A program made the translations under genes and the position numbers. The notes below the pieces were generated by a model. It saw nothing but the letters and a program-made list of their open reading frames with translations. It did no database searches and was not told the DNA's origin. Of a stretch of DNA of 62,836 nucleotides, positions 19,466 through 28,947 are shown piece after piece; position 1 is the first letter of the stretch; each line of letters starts with the position of its first letter. The stretch spans positions 1 through 62,836 of the forward strand of contig SKJY01000149.1 in the NCBI GenBank assembly GCA_007121775.1, in the 5' to 3' direction. The stretch is from Gemmatimonadota bacterium. GTDB lineage: Bacteria; Gemmatimonadota; Gemmatimonadetes; Longimicrobiales; Gaopeijiaceae.

Positions 19466-20602
19466 ATGGATATCCACGAGTACCAGGCGAAGGAGCTCTT
19501 CCGGGCAGCGGGGATTCCGGTGCCGCCGGGCCGGGTGGCCACCACCCCCGACGAGGCCCGAGCCATTGCCGAGGAGCTGGGCGGGAGTGTCGTGGTGAAG
19601 GCCCAGGTCCACTCAGGAGGGCGCGGGAAGGCCGGAGGCGTCAAGCTCGCCACCTCACCGGATGAGGCGGCCAGTCATGCCGAGGCCATCCTCGGCATGT
19701 CCATCCGGGGACTGGAGGTGAAGCAGGTCCTGGTGACGGTGGCCGAGGACATCGCCTCGGAAGCCTACGTGGGAATCCTTGTGGATCGGGCCACCCAGCG
19801 CCCCATGTTCATGGTCTCCGCCGAGGGGGGGGTGGACATCGAGGAGGTGGCGGCCACGAACCCTGACGCCATCCGGAAGCTCCGGGTGGACCCGAGGTAC
19901 GGGCTCCTTCCCCATCAGGCCTACGGGCTCGCCAATTTCCTCTACACCGACCCGGGTCAGGTGAAGCAGGCCACCCGCATCATGGCACAGCTCTACAACG
20001 CCTTCGTGGAGAACTCGTGCTCCATGGCCGAGATCAACCCCCTCATCGTGACGCCCAACGGCGAGGTGAAGGCCATCGACGCCAAGGTGAGCATCGATGA
20101 GAGCGCTCTCTTCCGCCTTCCGGAGGTGGAGAAGCTCCGGGACCTGGACGCGGAGCCCCCGGCCGAAACCCGGGCCAGGGAAGCGGGACTTTCCTTCGTG
20201 AAGCTCGACGGGAACGTGGGATGCTGCGTCAATGGAGCCGGGCTGGCCATGGCTACCATGGACCTGGTGAAGACCTACGGTGGCGAGCCGGCCAACTTCC
20301 TGGACATCGGCGGGTCGTCCAACCCGGACAAGGTGGTGGCGGCGCTGGAGATCATCACCGCCGATCCCAATGTGAAGGCCATCCTTTTCAACATCTTCGG
20401 CGGGATCACCCGCTGCGACGACGTGGCCCGGGGAATCGTGGAGGCATCGAACCGGATCCGGATCGAGCCCCCCATCGTCATCCGCCTCACCGGTACGAAC
20501 GAAGCGGAGGCGCTGGAAATCCTCTCGGAAGCCGGCTTCTCGGCCTTCACCGGGATGGATGAGGTTGTCCAGAAGGCCGTGGACCTGGCCGCCCAGGCCT
20601 GA
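19466..20602 (+). CDS. sucC: Succinyl-CoA ligase [ADP-forming] beta subunit
   Basis: SucC (378 aa) with SucD converts succinyl-CoA to succinate while phosphorylating ADP or GDP in the TCA cycle. The ATP-grasp N-terminus [12 protein letters not shown], the [20 protein letters not shown] segment and the C-terminal [16 protein letters not shown] are diagnostic. Length is typical. It starts the sucCD pair, and sucD follows after 29 nt with a purine-rich leader (ACGGAGAGC). Confidence 0.98.
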   Translation: MDIHEYQAKELFRAAGIPVPPGRVATTPDEARAIAEELGGSVVVKAQVHSGGRGKAGGVKLATSPDEAASHAEAILGMSIRGLEVKQVLVTVAEDIASEAYVGILVDRATQRPMFMVSAEGGVDIEEVAATNPDAIRKLRVDPRYGLLPHQAYGLANFLYTDPGQVKQATRIMAQLYNAFVENSCSMAEINPLIVTPNGEVKAIDAKVSIDESALFRLPEVEKLRDLDAEPPAETRAREAGLSFVKLDGNVGCCVNGAGLAMATMDLVKTYGGEPANFLDIGGSSNPDKVVAALEIITADPNVKAILFNIFGGITRCDDVARGIVEASNRIRIEPPIVIRLTGTNEAEALEILSEAGFSAFTGMDEVVQKAVDLAAQA

Positions 20603-20631
20603 CCCCGAACCCGACACGGAGAGCAAACCAG

Positions 20632-21519
20632 ATGTCGATTTTCATCGATGATTCGACCCGCCTCGTCGTTCAGGGGATCACCGGGCGCGACGGTTCCTTC
20701 CACACGAGCCAGATGGTGGAGTATGGAACCCACGTGGTGGCCGGGGTGACCCCGGGGAAGGGAGGGCAGCACTTCACCGCCCAGAACGGAACCCGGATCC
20801 CCATCTTCAACACCGTGGAGGAGGCGGTGGAGCAGGAAGGGGCCAACACGGCCGCCGTCTACGTCCCCCCGGCCTTCGCCGCAGGCGCCGTCATGGAAGC
20901 CGCCGACGCCGGGATCGCCTTTGTGGTGGCCATCACGGAGGGGATCCCTGTCCTGGACATGACCCGGGCGGCCCAGTTCGTCCGGGATCGGGGCGCCCGC
21001 CTACTGGGACCCAACTGCCCCGGGGCCATCACCCCCGGTGTGGCCAAGGTGGGAATCATCCCGGGACAGATCACCACCCCCGGCCCGGTCGGGGTGGTCT
21101 CACGCTCCGGGACCCTCACCTATGAGGCGGTGGCACAACTCACCGCCGCCGGGATCGGACAGACCACCTGTGTGGGGATCGGCGGCGACCCGGTCATCGG
21201 CACCGACTTCATCGACACCCTGAGGGCCTTCGGGGAGGACCCCGACACCGAGGCGGTGGTAATGATCGGTGAGATCGGGGGTACCGATGAGCAGGAGGCC
21301 GCCGCGTGGGCCCGGGAGAACCTGGAGATTCCGGTGGTGGGCTTCATTGCCGGCCAGACAGCCCCTCCGGGACGCCGCATGGGCCACGCCGGTGCCATCA
21401 TCTCCGGTTCATCCGGAACGGCTGAGGAGAAGATGAAGGCCTTCGAAGAGAACGGAATCGCCGTAGCCAGGCGACCCGTGGACATCCGGGATCTGGTGCG
21501 GGAATGCCTCGGGACCTGA
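20632..21519 (+). CDS. sucD: Succinyl-CoA ligase alpha subunit
   Basis: SucD (295 aa) binds CoA and carries the phospho-histidine. The CoA-binding Rossmann segment [13 protein letters not shown] is near the N-terminus. His252 in [11 protein letters not shown] is the catalytic histidine by family alignment. [11 protein letters not shown] and [14 protein letters not shown] are further hallmarks. Complete and of normal length. Confidence 0.98.
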   Translation: MSIFIDDSTRLVVQGITGRDGSFHTSQMVEYGTHVVAGVTPGKGGQHFTAQNGTRIPIFNTVEEAVEQEGANTAAVYVPPAFAAGAVMEAADAGIAFVVAITEGIPVLDMTRAAQFVRDRGARLLGPNCPGAITPGVAKVGIIPGQITTPGPVGVVSRSGTLTYEAVAQLTAAGIGQTTCVGIGGDPVIGTDFIDTLRAFGEDPDTEAVVMIGEIGGTDEQEAAAWARENLEIPVVGFIAGQTAPPGRRMGHAGAIISGSSGTAEEKMKAFEENGIAVARRPVDIRDLVRECLGT

Positions 21520-21556
21520 GCAGCGCCGCAGTCGGGGCGCAGGAGGGATCCTCGCC

Positions 21557-22414
21557 GTGAGGCTCGGTGATCTCCTGCGCCCTGAACGCATTCGTGTGCC
21601 CCTCAGGTCACGTACGCTGAGGGATGCGGTGCTGGAAACGGCGGCGCTATTCGGCCCTGTGGACGGTGCACCCTTCGGCGGATCAGCCTACCTGCAACTG
21701 GCGTCGAGCCCGTCTGGATTGACCCGCATGGGTTCGGCAACGGACCGAGGGCGGAATCGGCAACCTGCCATCGCGCTGGGCGTAGCCCCCAGGGAGCTGG
21801 AGGTGGAGGGGCTACCTGCCGGTGCACCGCTCCCGCGCATCGTGGTCCTGACCCTGCTCCCCCCGGGTCTGGACCGGGATGTTCGCTTCCGCCTTGACGC
21901 TGCCTTCTCGGATCCCGAGGTGGAGAAGAGCCTCGTTCGGAGCGGAGGAGCGGAACAGCTTCTGGGCCTCCGACGTCTTACCGAGATCGAGTTGAAGGCC
22001 GCCCTTCGGGTGGAAGACGTCATGGAGCCGGTGACCTACCGGATCTACCCCGATACCCCGCTGGACGAGGTACTGGACCTCATCGTCCGTCGCCGGCTCT
22101 CTGCCGTGCCGGTGGTGGGTGAGGGACTTCAGGTTCGTGGAATCATCACCGCCGATGAAATCCTCCGGTATGGACTTCGGGCGTTGGGCTCCCGGTCGAC
22201 GGACCAGGGGCCCCGGGCCGGGGATATCATGAGTCGGTCGGTGCTCTGTGTCTCCGACGATGAACTCCTTGAGGATGCGGCCCAGACCATGGCCAACCGC
22301 CATGTAGACCAGATCCCTGTGGTCCGGGAAGGAGAGTTTGTCGGCTTCCTCAAGAGGGAAGACGTACTGGCGGCCCTCTTCGGGCCTGCAGAGGTGGACG
22401 GCGACCGGAAGTGA
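21557..22414 (+). CDS. EIIA-like domain (no phospho-His) fused to a CBS-domain pair
   Basis: This 285-aa protein starts at GTG. Residues 1-145 resemble the PTS EIIA type-2 (PtsN-like) fold: an N-terminal LGDLLRPERI-type helix, and a PRIVVLTLLPPG strand followed by a helical segment. Where active members have a His after IAIPH, this one reads QPAIALGVAPRE, so phosphotransfer is unlikely. Residues 150-275 hold two CBS motifs (VEDVMEPVTYRI and AGDIMSRSVLCV), which in other proteins bind adenine nucleotides. It lies between sucD and ndk, among enzymes that make NTPs, so an energy-sensing role is possible. That function is inference; the fold call for the N-terminus is moderate. Confidence 0.7.
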   Translation: MRLGDLLRPERIRVPLRSRTLRDAVLETAALFGPVDGAPFGGSAYLQLASSPSGLTRMGSATDRGRNRQPAIALGVAPRELEVEGLPAGAPLPRIVVLTLLPPGLDRDVRFRLDAAFSDPEVEKSLVRSGGAEQLLGLRRLTEIELKAALRVEDVMEPVTYRIYPDTPLDEVLDLIVRRRLSAVPVVGEGLQVRGIITADEILRYGLRALGSRSTDQGPRAGDIMSRSVLCVSDDELLEDAAQTMANRHVDQIPVVREGEFVGFLKREDVLAALFGPAEVDGDRK

Positions 22415-22538
22415 TCCTCTGTAGTGTGCTGCAACCGCCCGGCCGGCCCGCACGGGGGCCCCGGGTCCCACCACCAGCCTTCGGGATCCGCCCGCCGGCT
22501 GTTCAATCATTCAAGTCCAATCCCAAGGTACCGATCCA

Positions 22539-22958
22539 ATGAATCACACGTTGGCCATCATCAAGCCCGACGCCGTGGCCTCAAACAAGGCCGGAGCCAT
22601 CATCGCTCACCTGGAGAAGGAAGGGTTCAAGGTGAGAGCGCTCCGGATGACCCGCCTGAACCCGGAGCAGGCCCGTGCCTTCTACGCGGTGCACAGCGAG
22701 CGCCCCTTCTTTGAATCCCTGGTCTCGTTCATGACCTCCGGACCGGTGATCCCCATGGCCCTCGAGGCCGAGAACGCCGTCCCCCGGCTTCGAGAGACCA
22801 TCGGAGCCACCGACCCCGCTGAAGCGGCGGAGGGCACGATCCGGGCGCTCCACGCCGAGTCCAAGGAGCGCAACGCGATTCATGCCTCCGATTCGGATGA
22901 GAATGCCCGGAACGAGATTGCCTTCTTCTTCAGCCAGTTCGAACTCCTGGGCCTCTGA
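22539..22958 (+). CDS. ndk: Nucleoside diphosphate kinase
   Basis: Ndk (139 aa) exchanges the terminal phosphate between NTPs and NDPs through a phospho-histidine. The N-terminus TLAIIKPDAV and the active-site NAIHASDS, with His115, are diagnostic. The 124-nt gap upstream is C-rich with no clear promoter. It follows sucCD and the CBS protein, a setting that makes sense for converting succinyl-CoA ligase product into other NTPs. Confidence 0.98.
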   Translation: MNHTLAIIKPDAVASNKAGAIIAHLEKEGFKVRALRMTRLNPEQARAFYAVHSERPFFESLVSFMTSGPVIPMALEAENAVPRLRETIGATDPAEAAEGTIRALHAESKERNAIHASDSDENARNEIAFFFSQFELLGL

Positions 22959-23006
22959 CGAAACGTCACTCCCGGTTCTCCCTTCGTCCACCTCCTGGGA
23001 CCGATC

Positions 23007-23999
23007 ATGGAAGACCCAACCCAAGCACCCATTCAGAAAGTCGCTGTCATCGGCGCCGGAGCCGCCGGCCGCGGGGTCGCACGGGTCCTGGCCGAAGCCG
23101 GAATCGATGTGCTTCTGGTGGAACGGGATTCGGAGATCCTCGATCGCCGCATGAAGGCGCTACGGGAAGGGATGAACCGGGACATTGCCCGTTGGTCAAT
23201 GACCGAATCGGAGCGGAATGCCACCCTCGCCCGGATCCGGGGGATGGCGGGGATCCCGGATCTTCGGGGCGTGCCCATGGTCTTCGATTGTGCCACCGAA
23301 GACATGAAGGAGAAGGCGGAGCTTCTGCGGGAGTTGGATCGGCGGGCCCCGCCGGGGTGCCTCTTTCTGCTGAACACCTCCACCCTCTCCATCAGTGCGC
23401 TGGCCGATGCGGTCTCGGAGGCCAGACGGGAAGATGTACTGGGACTCCACTTCCTCCATCCCGTCTCCAGGATCCCCCTGGTGGAGATGGTCCGGGGCCG
23501 GGAGACCACGGACCGGGCGGTGGAGCTGGCCCGGGACCTGGCGAAACGGCTCGGCAAGGAGGTCCTGGAGGTGGCAGAGTACCCCGGGTACGTCACCAGC
23601 CGCCTGACCCTCACCCTCATCAACGAGGCCATCCACCTGGTCATGGAGGGAGTCACCACTCGGGACGCCCTGGATCGGGCCATGAAGCTCCGACTCGGAT
23701 CCTCCCATGGGCCCCTGGCCCTGGCCGACGAGATCGGGCTGGACTCCATCCTCAGGGCCCTGGAGGCGCTCTGGCAGGGGCTCGGGCTTACCCAGTACCG
23801 CCCCGCGCCCCTCCTCCGACGCATGGTGAATGAAGGGTGGCTCGGCGAGAAGACGGGGCGGGGCTTCTATGTGTACGACGATGAAGGCAAGAGACTCAAC
23901 GGGAACGAGGATATGGCACGCCCATCGCTTGAGCACCTGCTGGAGCCCGATGGGGCGCTCATGGGGCGGACCCGGACAGGGAATGGAGGTAAGTCGTGA
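23007..23999 (+). CDS. 3-hydroxyacyl-CoA (3-hydroxybutyryl-CoA) dehydrogenase
   Basis: This 330-aa NAD-dependent dehydrogenase oxidises 3-hydroxyacyl-CoA in beta-oxidation or acts in the butanoyl/PHB direction. The Rossmann motif is AVIGAGAAGRGVARVLAEAG. The catalytic His lies in GLHFLHPVSRIPLVEMV. The C-terminal domain has YPGYVTSRLTLTLINEA and the GEKTGRGFYVYD ending typical of single-domain enzymes. It is not fused to a hydratase. It overlaps ackA by a GTGA, so the two are co-translated. Chain-length preference cannot be told from sequence. Confidence 0.9.
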   Translation: MEDPTQAPIQKVAVIGAGAAGRGVARVLAEAGIDVLLVERDSEILDRRMKALREGMNRDIARWSMTESERNATLARIRGMAGIPDLRGVPMVFDCATEDMKEKAELLRELDRRAPPGCLFLLNTSTLSISALADAVSEARREDVLGLHFLHPVSRIPLVEMVRGRETTDRAVELARDLAKRLGKEVLEVAEYPGYVTSRLTLTLINEAIHLVMEGVTTRDALDRAMKLRLGSSHGPLALADEIGLDSILRALEALWQGLGLTQYRPAPLLRRMVNEGWLGEKTGRGFYVYDDEGKRLNGNEDMARPSLEHLLEPDGALMGRTRTGNGGKS

Positions 24000-25192
24000 A
24001 GGTCCTGGTCATCAACTCCGGTTCCTCTTCTGTGAAGTATCAGGTGGTGGACACGGAGGCGGAGCGGCCCCTGGTGATGGGGCTGGTTGAGCGGATCGGT
24101 AGTGGAGGCGCCATCCTCACCCAGCGCCGTGTCTCCGACGGGGCCAGGATCAAGCAGTCCGGCTCCATCCTGGACCATCGAGATGCCGTGGGCGCCGTCC
24201 TCGACCTGCTGAGGGATCCGGAGCGGGGAGCATTCACCGGCTCTGAGGGTCCGGATGCCGTAGGTCATCGGGTCGTGCACGGTGGGGAGTCCTTCACCGG
24301 ATCCGTCCTCATCAATGACGAGGTGGAAGACAGCATCCGAGACTGTATCGAGTTGGCGCCCCTTCACAACCCCCACAACCTCGCTGGGATCGTCGCCGCC
24401 CGCTTCCGCCTTCCCGACGTGCCCCATGTGGCCGTCTTTGATACTGCGTTCCACGCCACCCTACCTCCCCACGCCTTCCACTACGCCCTCCCCTACGTCC
24501 TCTACCGGCGCTACCGGATCCGACGCTACGGCTTCCACGGAACGAGCCACCGGCATGTGGGCAGAAGAGCAGCCGAACTCCTGGAGCGATCTCCGGAGGA
24601 ACTGCGCATCATCTCCCTCCACCTGGGGAACGGGGCCTCGGCCTGTGCCATCTCCCGGGGCAAGTCGGTGGATACCTCCATGGGATTCACCCCGCTGGAG
24701 GGCCTTGCCATGGGGACACGCTCCGGGGACCTGGACCCAGCCGTGGTCCTCCACGTCATGGCCCGGGAAGAGCTCACCGCCAGCGATGCCGGGGCAATGC
24801 TGAACAAGCACTCGGGACTCCTGGGCCTCTCCGGAATCTCCGGGGACATGCGTGATCTCATGGAAGAGGAAGGCACCTCGGACCGAGCGCGTCTCGCCCT
24901 GGATGTCTACGCCTACCGGATCCGCAAGTACGTGGGTGCCTACGCCGCCGCCATGGGTGGGGTAGACGCCATCGCATTCACCGGGGGTGTGGGAGAGAAT
25001 TCCGCCGCCATCCGGACCCGGGCGCTGCAGGACCTCGGTTTCCTCGGGGTGGAGGTGGATGAGGAACGCAATGGAGCCCTCACCGGCGGAGAGGAAGGAC
25101 ACTTCCAGCGTGGTCCGGTGGCTCTCCTGGTGATCCGTAGCGGGGAAGAACTCACCATCGCTCGGGAAACGGAGCGGGTCCTCACTTCCTGA
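23996..25192 (+). CDS. ackA: Acetate kinase
   Basis: AckA (398 aa) makes ATP and acetate from acetyl phosphate. Signature segments are VLVINSGSSSVKYQ at the N-terminus, RYGFHGTSHRHV near residue 180, LGNGASACAI and FTGGVGENSAAIR near 325. GTG is the start, overlapping the previous stop. No phosphotransacetylase gene lies in the window, so its partner must be elsewhere. Normal length. Confidence 0.97.
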   Translation: MKVLVINSGSSSVKYQVVDTEAERPLVMGLVERIGSGGAILTQRRVSDGARIKQSGSILDHRDAVGAVLDLLRDPERGAFTGSEGPDAVGHRVVHGGESFTGSVLINDEVEDSIRDCIELAPLHNPHNLAGIVAARFRLPDVPHVAVFDTAFHATLPPHAFHYALPYVLYRRYRIRRYGFHGTSHRHVGRRAAELLERSPEELRIISLHLGNGASACAISRGKSVDTSMGFTPLEGLAMGTRSGDLDPAVVLHVMAREELTASDAGAMLNKHSGLLGLSGISGDMRDLMEEEGTSDRARLALDVYAYRIRKYVGAYAAAMGGVDAIAFTGGVGENSAAIRTRALQDLGFLGVEVDEERNGALTGGEEGHFQRGPVALLVIRSGEELTIARETERVLTS

Positions 25193-25259
25193 TGGGCTCC
25201 ACCGAAGGCGTCGGACTGGCCAGGAGTCCTTGGCGCCGAACGGAGACGCGCAGGTAGGA

Positions 25260-25288
25260 TTGACACATGCGCCCTTCCGGCAGATCTT
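25260..25288 (+). promoter_or_regulatory. Candidate promoter of the yceD-rpmF-plsX-fab cluster
   Basis: A perfect TTGACA (25260-25265) is followed after 17 nt by GATCTT (25283-25288), a poor -10. The start point would fall only a few bases before the yceD ATG at 25298, giving a very short or leaderless mRNA. The 105-nt gap after ackA contains nothing else recognisable. Confidence 0.4.
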
Positions 25289-25297
25289 TCAAGGTCT

Positions 25298-25819
25298 ATG
25301 CTTACGGTTACCCTGACGGAGCTGGATCGGAGCGGTCCAGTCCGAGTGCGCGGAGAGATTCCCGCAGAGGATCCAATCTGGTCCGACTGGGACGAGGAGT
25401 TGACTTCACCGGTTTCGGTGGACCTGTCGGTTTCTGCCACTCCCACCGGTCAGGTCCTGGCGCGCGGGAACGTACAGGCCACCATAGCCCAGACCTGCCG
25501 TCGCTGTCTCGACCCGGTGGAGGTGCGGCTGGACGAGGAGTTGACGCTCCTCTGGGTACCACCGGACCGGAGAGGTGGCGGTGACGCCGCTGAGGACGAC
25601 GGTGTCCGGAAGCTGGACCCGGTAGGCAACGAACTGGACCTGGGACCGGCAATCCGTGAGGAGTTGGTGCTGGCCGCGCCGGCATATGTGACGTGTAGGG
25701 AAGACTGCCGCGGGCTCTGCCCCGTGTGCGGGATCAATCTGAACGAAGAAACCTGTGATTGTGACCCGGTTGAGCCCGATCCCCGCTGGGACGCGCTCCG
25801 GGACCTGACGGAAAACTAG
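25298..25819 (+). CDS. YceD/DUF177 family protein
   Basis: This 173-aa protein belongs to DUF177 (YceD), linked in E. coli and plants to 23S rRNA accumulation and nearly always encoded directly before rpmF, as here. Family cysteines are visible: CRRCLDPV near residue 68 and, close to the end, CREDCRGLCPVCGINLN followed by CDC, a likely metal site. Residues 90-105 are an acidic Gly-rich loop. It lies 13 nt before rpmF. Confidence 0.9.
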   Translation: MLTVTLTELDRSGPVRVRGEIPAEDPIWSDWDEELTSPVSVDLSVSATPTGQVLARGNVQATIAQTCRRCLDPVEVRLDEELTLLWVPPDRRGGGDAAEDDGVRKLDPVGNELDLGPAIREELVLAAPAYVTCREDCRGLCPVCGINLNEETCDCDPVEPDPRWDALRDLTEN

Positions 25820-25832
25820 AGGAGCATTTTCC

Positions 25833-26015
25833 ATGGCCGTGCCCAAGAAGCGGACCTCGAAGCAGCGCCAGCGTAAGCGCCGGACCCACTACAAGGCCGC
25901 TCCGGTGGCTGTGCACAACTGCAGCCGTTGCGGTGACCCCAAGCAGCCTCACCGCGTCTGCTCGTCCTGCGGCCATTACCGGGATGAGCAGGTCATCGAG
26001 GTAGATCTGGACTGA
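25833..26015 (+). CDS. rpmF: Ribosomal protein L32, zinc-binding form
   Basis: L32 (60 aa) begins MAVPKKRTSKQRQRKRRTHY, the universal signature. Two CxxC pairs (Cys30/33 and Cys43/46) show it is the zinc-binding C+ type rather than the cysteine-free paralogue made in zinc starvation. It sits in the conserved yceD-rpmF-plsX arrangement. Confidence 0.98.
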   Translation: MAVPKKRTSKQRQRKRRTHYKAAPVAVHNCSRCGDPKQPHRVCSSCGHYRDEQVIEVDLD

Positions 26016-26043
26016 CCCGACCCTCTCCCCACCGGCCTGACCA

Positions 26044-27027
26044 GTGAGGATCGCTCTCGATGTGATGGGAACCGATCAGGCTCCGGCGTGCGAGATCGCC
26101 GGAGCCCTCAATTCCCTTGCCGACCGGGACGACTTTTCCCTGATCCTCGTTGGAGACGCCTCGGCCATCCAAGAGGAGTTGGGGCGTCACGAGGGATTTC
26201 CGGAAGACCGGATCGAGATCATCCACGCCCCCGAACGGATCCACCCCGGGGAGCCCCCGGCGTCGGCAGTTCGGCGCCGCCCGGATTCCTCCATCGTTCG
26301 GGGTGTGAAGCTCCAGAAGGCAGGGGAAGCTGATGCATTCATAAGCGCCGGTTCCACCGGCGCGGTCATGGCCGCTTCCCTGATCCTCCTTCGCCCCCTC
26401 CCCGGTGTGGCCCGCCCGGCCATCGGAACCCTCCTTCCGACTGCCGCATCCCCCACCCTCATGCTGGACGCCGGGGCGAATGTGGACTCCAAGCCCCGCC
26501 ACCTTCTCCAGTTCGCCCGTCTCGGGACCATCTATGCCCAGGACCTCATGGGTATCGAGCGTCCCCGGGTCGGGCTCCTGAACATCGGTGAGGAACCGGA
26601 GAAGGGGGATGAACTGGCCGTGGCGGCGTACGAACTCCTGGCGGGCAGTGACCTCCACTTCGTCGGAAATGTGGAGGGGCGGGACATCATCCAGGGAGCC
26701 TGCGATGTCCTGGTCTGCGACGGGTTCGTGGGCAACGTCCTGCTCAAGTTCTACGAGTCGGTGGCTGAGTTCATCATCGGTCTCCTGGACCAGGAGATGG
26801 ATCGATTGGGGGAGGGGGTCGACCTGCGGGAGGTCTTCCGGGTCCTGGACTATGCAGAGTATGGCGGCGCTCCCCTCCTGGGAGTCAACGGCGTCACCGT
26901 CATCTGCCACGGATCATCTCCTCCCCGCGCCATCCGAAACGCCATCCGCGTAGCCGTTCAGGCAGTGGAATCGCAAATGGTGGACCACATCGCCCGGGAG
27001 CTCTCGTCAGAGGACGGGCTCCGCTGA
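26044..27027 (+). CDS. plsX: Phosphate acyltransferase PlsX
   Basis: PlsX (327 aa) makes acyl-phosphate from acyl-ACP for phospholipid synthesis, acting before PlsY, whose gene is at 61.9 kb. The GTG start begins the typical RIALDVMGTDQAP. Other signatures are ISAGSTGAVMAASL, DAGANVDSKPRHL and LLNIGEEPEKGDEL. Normal length. FabH, often found between plsX and fabD, is absent here. Confidence 0.96.
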   Translation: MRIALDVMGTDQAPACEIAGALNSLADRDDFSLILVGDASAIQEELGRHEGFPEDRIEIIHAPERIHPGEPPASAVRRRPDSSIVRGVKLQKAGEADAFISAGSTGAVMAASLILLRPLPGVARPAIGTLLPTAASPTLMLDAGANVDSKPRHLLQFARLGTIYAQDLMGIERPRVGLLNIGEEPEKGDELAVAAYELLAGSDLHFVGNVEGRDIIQGACDVLVCDGFVGNVLLKFYESVAEFIIGLLDQEMDRLGEGVDLREVFRVLDYAEYGGAPLLGVNGVTVICHGSSPPRAIRNAIRVAVQAVESQMVDHIARELSSEDGLR

Positions 27028-27042
27028 CCACGGCCTGGATGC

Positions 27043-27061
27043 CCACCGCCCGTGGCGGTGG
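27043..27061. other. Perfect 8-bp hairpin between plsX and fabD
   Basis: CCACCGCC (27043-27050) pairs with GGCGGTGG (27054-27061) across a 3-nt loop. Only a weak TATCTT follows, so it may be an mRNA-stability element, an attenuator or an inefficient terminator rather than a full terminator. Confidence 0.45.
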
Positions 27062-27110
27062 TATCTTCACGGCTCTCCCCGCGAACTCAAACCTTCCGAG
27101 AGGTGGATCA

Positions 27111-28073
27111 ATGCCCCTCGCACTCCTATTCCCGGGTCAGGGCTCCCAGGAAGTCGGTATGGGCCGGAAGCTCTCGGCGTCCTACCCAGAGGCCGCCCGC
27201 ATCTTCCAGGAGGCGGATGACACCCTGGGCTTCTCCCTCTCCCGTATCATGTGGGAGGGCCCCGAAGAGCAGCTGGTACTCACCGCCAACGCCCAGCCGG
27301 CGATCCTGGTCCACTCGGTAGCGGTGCTCCGGGTCGTTCAGAACCACCTGGGCCCGATTTCCATGGCGGCAGGCCACTCCCTGGGGGAGTTCACGGCTCA
27401 TGTGGCGGCAGGCACCATGGACTTCGCTGACGCTCTCCAGGCGGTGCGCCGCCGGGGGGAGTTGATGCTCGAAGCGGGGAAGCTTCGCCCCGGGAGTATG
27501 GCGGCGCTCCTGAGCCTGGACGAGGAGCAGGTGGGAGTCGTCTGCCGGGCCGCGTCCACTGGCGATTCCATCGTAGTGACGGCTAATCTCAACTCGCCGG
27601 GGCAGGTGGTGATTTCCGGCGATGAGGCGGCGGTGGAACGAGCCCTCCCCCTGGCCCGGGAGGCCGGTGCCCGCAAGGCTTTGCCACTCAAGGTGTCGGG
27701 AGCCTTCCACTCCCCGCTCATGGATCCGGCCCGGGAGGGATTGCGCAGACAACTCGCGGCGGTCAGCTTCCGTCGGCCTGCATTTCCTGTGGTAGCGAAT
27801 GTGGACGGAAAGCCGGTGGATGAGCCCCAGCGGGCCCGCGATCTCCTTGTGGAGCAGCTCACGGCTCCCGTCCGGTGGCAGGACTGCGTGGAGAGCATGG
27901 TGGCTGCAGGCGTGGATCACTTCCTCGAGCTGGGTCCGGGATCTGTCCTCAAGGGGCTGAACCGGCGCATTGCCCGGGACGTTCCCACCGATTCGGTGGG
28001 AACGTCCGACGAGGTGGAGGTGCTCCTCCGGGGAGCCGAGACCGCCGGGGCGGCAGGTAGCGCGTCGGTCTGA
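27111..28073 (+). CDS. fabD: Malonyl-CoA:ACP transacylase
   Basis: FabD (320 aa) loads malonyl groups onto ACP. It begins LALLFPGQGSQ, has the nucleophile Ser90 in GHSLGEF and the catalytic His in GAFHSPLM. The ATG at 27111 has an upstream GAGAGGTGG ribosome binding site; an earlier in-frame start adds 24 residues not seen in the family. Complete and of normal length. Confidence 0.97.
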   Translation: MPLALLFPGQGSQEVGMGRKLSASYPEAARIFQEADDTLGFSLSRIMWEGPEEQLVLTANAQPAILVHSVAVLRVVQNHLGPISMAAGHSLGEFTAHVAAGTMDFADALQAVRRRGELMLEAGKLRPGSMAALLSLDEEQVGVVCRAASTGDSIVVTANLNSPGQVVISGDEAAVERALPLAREAGARKALPLKVSGAFHSPLMDPAREGLRRQLAAVSFRRPAFPVVANVDGKPVDEPQRARDLLVEQLTAPVRWQDCVESMVAAGVDHFLELGPGSVLKGLNRRIARDVPTDSVGTSDEVEVLLRGAETAGAAGSASV

Positions 28074-28154
28074 ACGAGGAGAAGCACGGGTGCTCCTCCC
28101 CCCAAGTCCGGTACGCTTGTGCAGGCCAACTCAACGTTTCGCGGGAGGTCCGAA

Positions 28155-28892
28155 GTGGAAGAATTGAAGGGAGAAGTGGCGCTGGTCACCGGCGGGTCCC
28201 GGGGGATCGGCCTCGGCATCGCCCTGGCCCTGGCCGATGGCGGGGCGAAGGTGGCCGTTGTGGGCCGTGACGGCGATCGAGCCCGGGAGGCGGCTGCCTC
28301 CCTCCCCGGGGAGGGGCACATGGGCTTCTCCTGTGACGTGGCGGACAGTGATCAGGTGACGACCCTGGCCAGATCCGTGGAAGATGCCATGGGCGGAGTC
28401 AGCATCCTGGTCAACAATGCCGGCGTCACCCGGGACACCCTCCTCCTGCGGATGAAGGACGAGGACTGGGACCAGGTGCTGGACATCAACCTGAGGGGAG
28501 CATTCCTCGTGACGCGCGCCTTCGCCCGGGGCATGATGAAGCGCAGGAGCGGAACGATCCTCAACATCTCGTCTGTGGTGGGCATCTCTGGGAATGCCGG
28601 TCAGACCAATTATGCGGCGTCCAAGGCCGGACTCCTGGGATTTACCCGGAGCCTGGCCCGAGAGTTGGCCTCCCGCGGGATCCGGTGCAATGCCATCGCA
28701 CCGGGCTACATCGAGACCGACATGACGGGAGCGCTGGACGAACGTCAGACCACTGCGCTCATGGAGCGCATTCCCATGGGCCGGCTCGGAACTCCAGAGG
28801 ACATCTCCGGAGTGGCCCGCTTTCTCGCGGGCCCGGCGGCTCGCTACATTACCGGGCAGGTTTTCGCAGTTGACGGTGGGATGGTGATGTGA
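28155..28892 (+). CDS. fabG: 3-oxoacyl-ACP reductase
   Basis: FabG (245 aa) is the NADPH-dependent short-chain reductase of fatty acid synthesis. It has the cofactor loop [16 protein letters not shown], the Ser of NISSVVG and the catalytic YAASK. I chose the GTG at 28155, which has GGGAGG seven bases upstream and gives the usual length. An in-frame GTG 12 codons earlier (28119) is possible but adds unconserved residues. Confidence 0.96.
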   Translation: MEELKGEVALVTGGSRGIGLGIALALADGGAKVAVVGRDGDRAREAAASLPGEGHMGFSCDVADSDQVTTLARSVEDAMGGVSILVNNAGVTRDTLLLRMKDEDWDQVLDINLRGAFLVTRAFARGMMKRRSGTILNISSVVGISGNAGQTNYAASKAGLLGFTRSLARELASRGIRCNAIAPGYIETDMTGALDERQTTALMERIPMGRLGTPEDISGVARFLAGPAARYITGQVFAVDGGMVM

Positions 28893-28947
28893 CCCGCCTT
28901 GCGGGGACCATCCTTCGACACGACCAACCAATACAAGAGGCGAAAGA

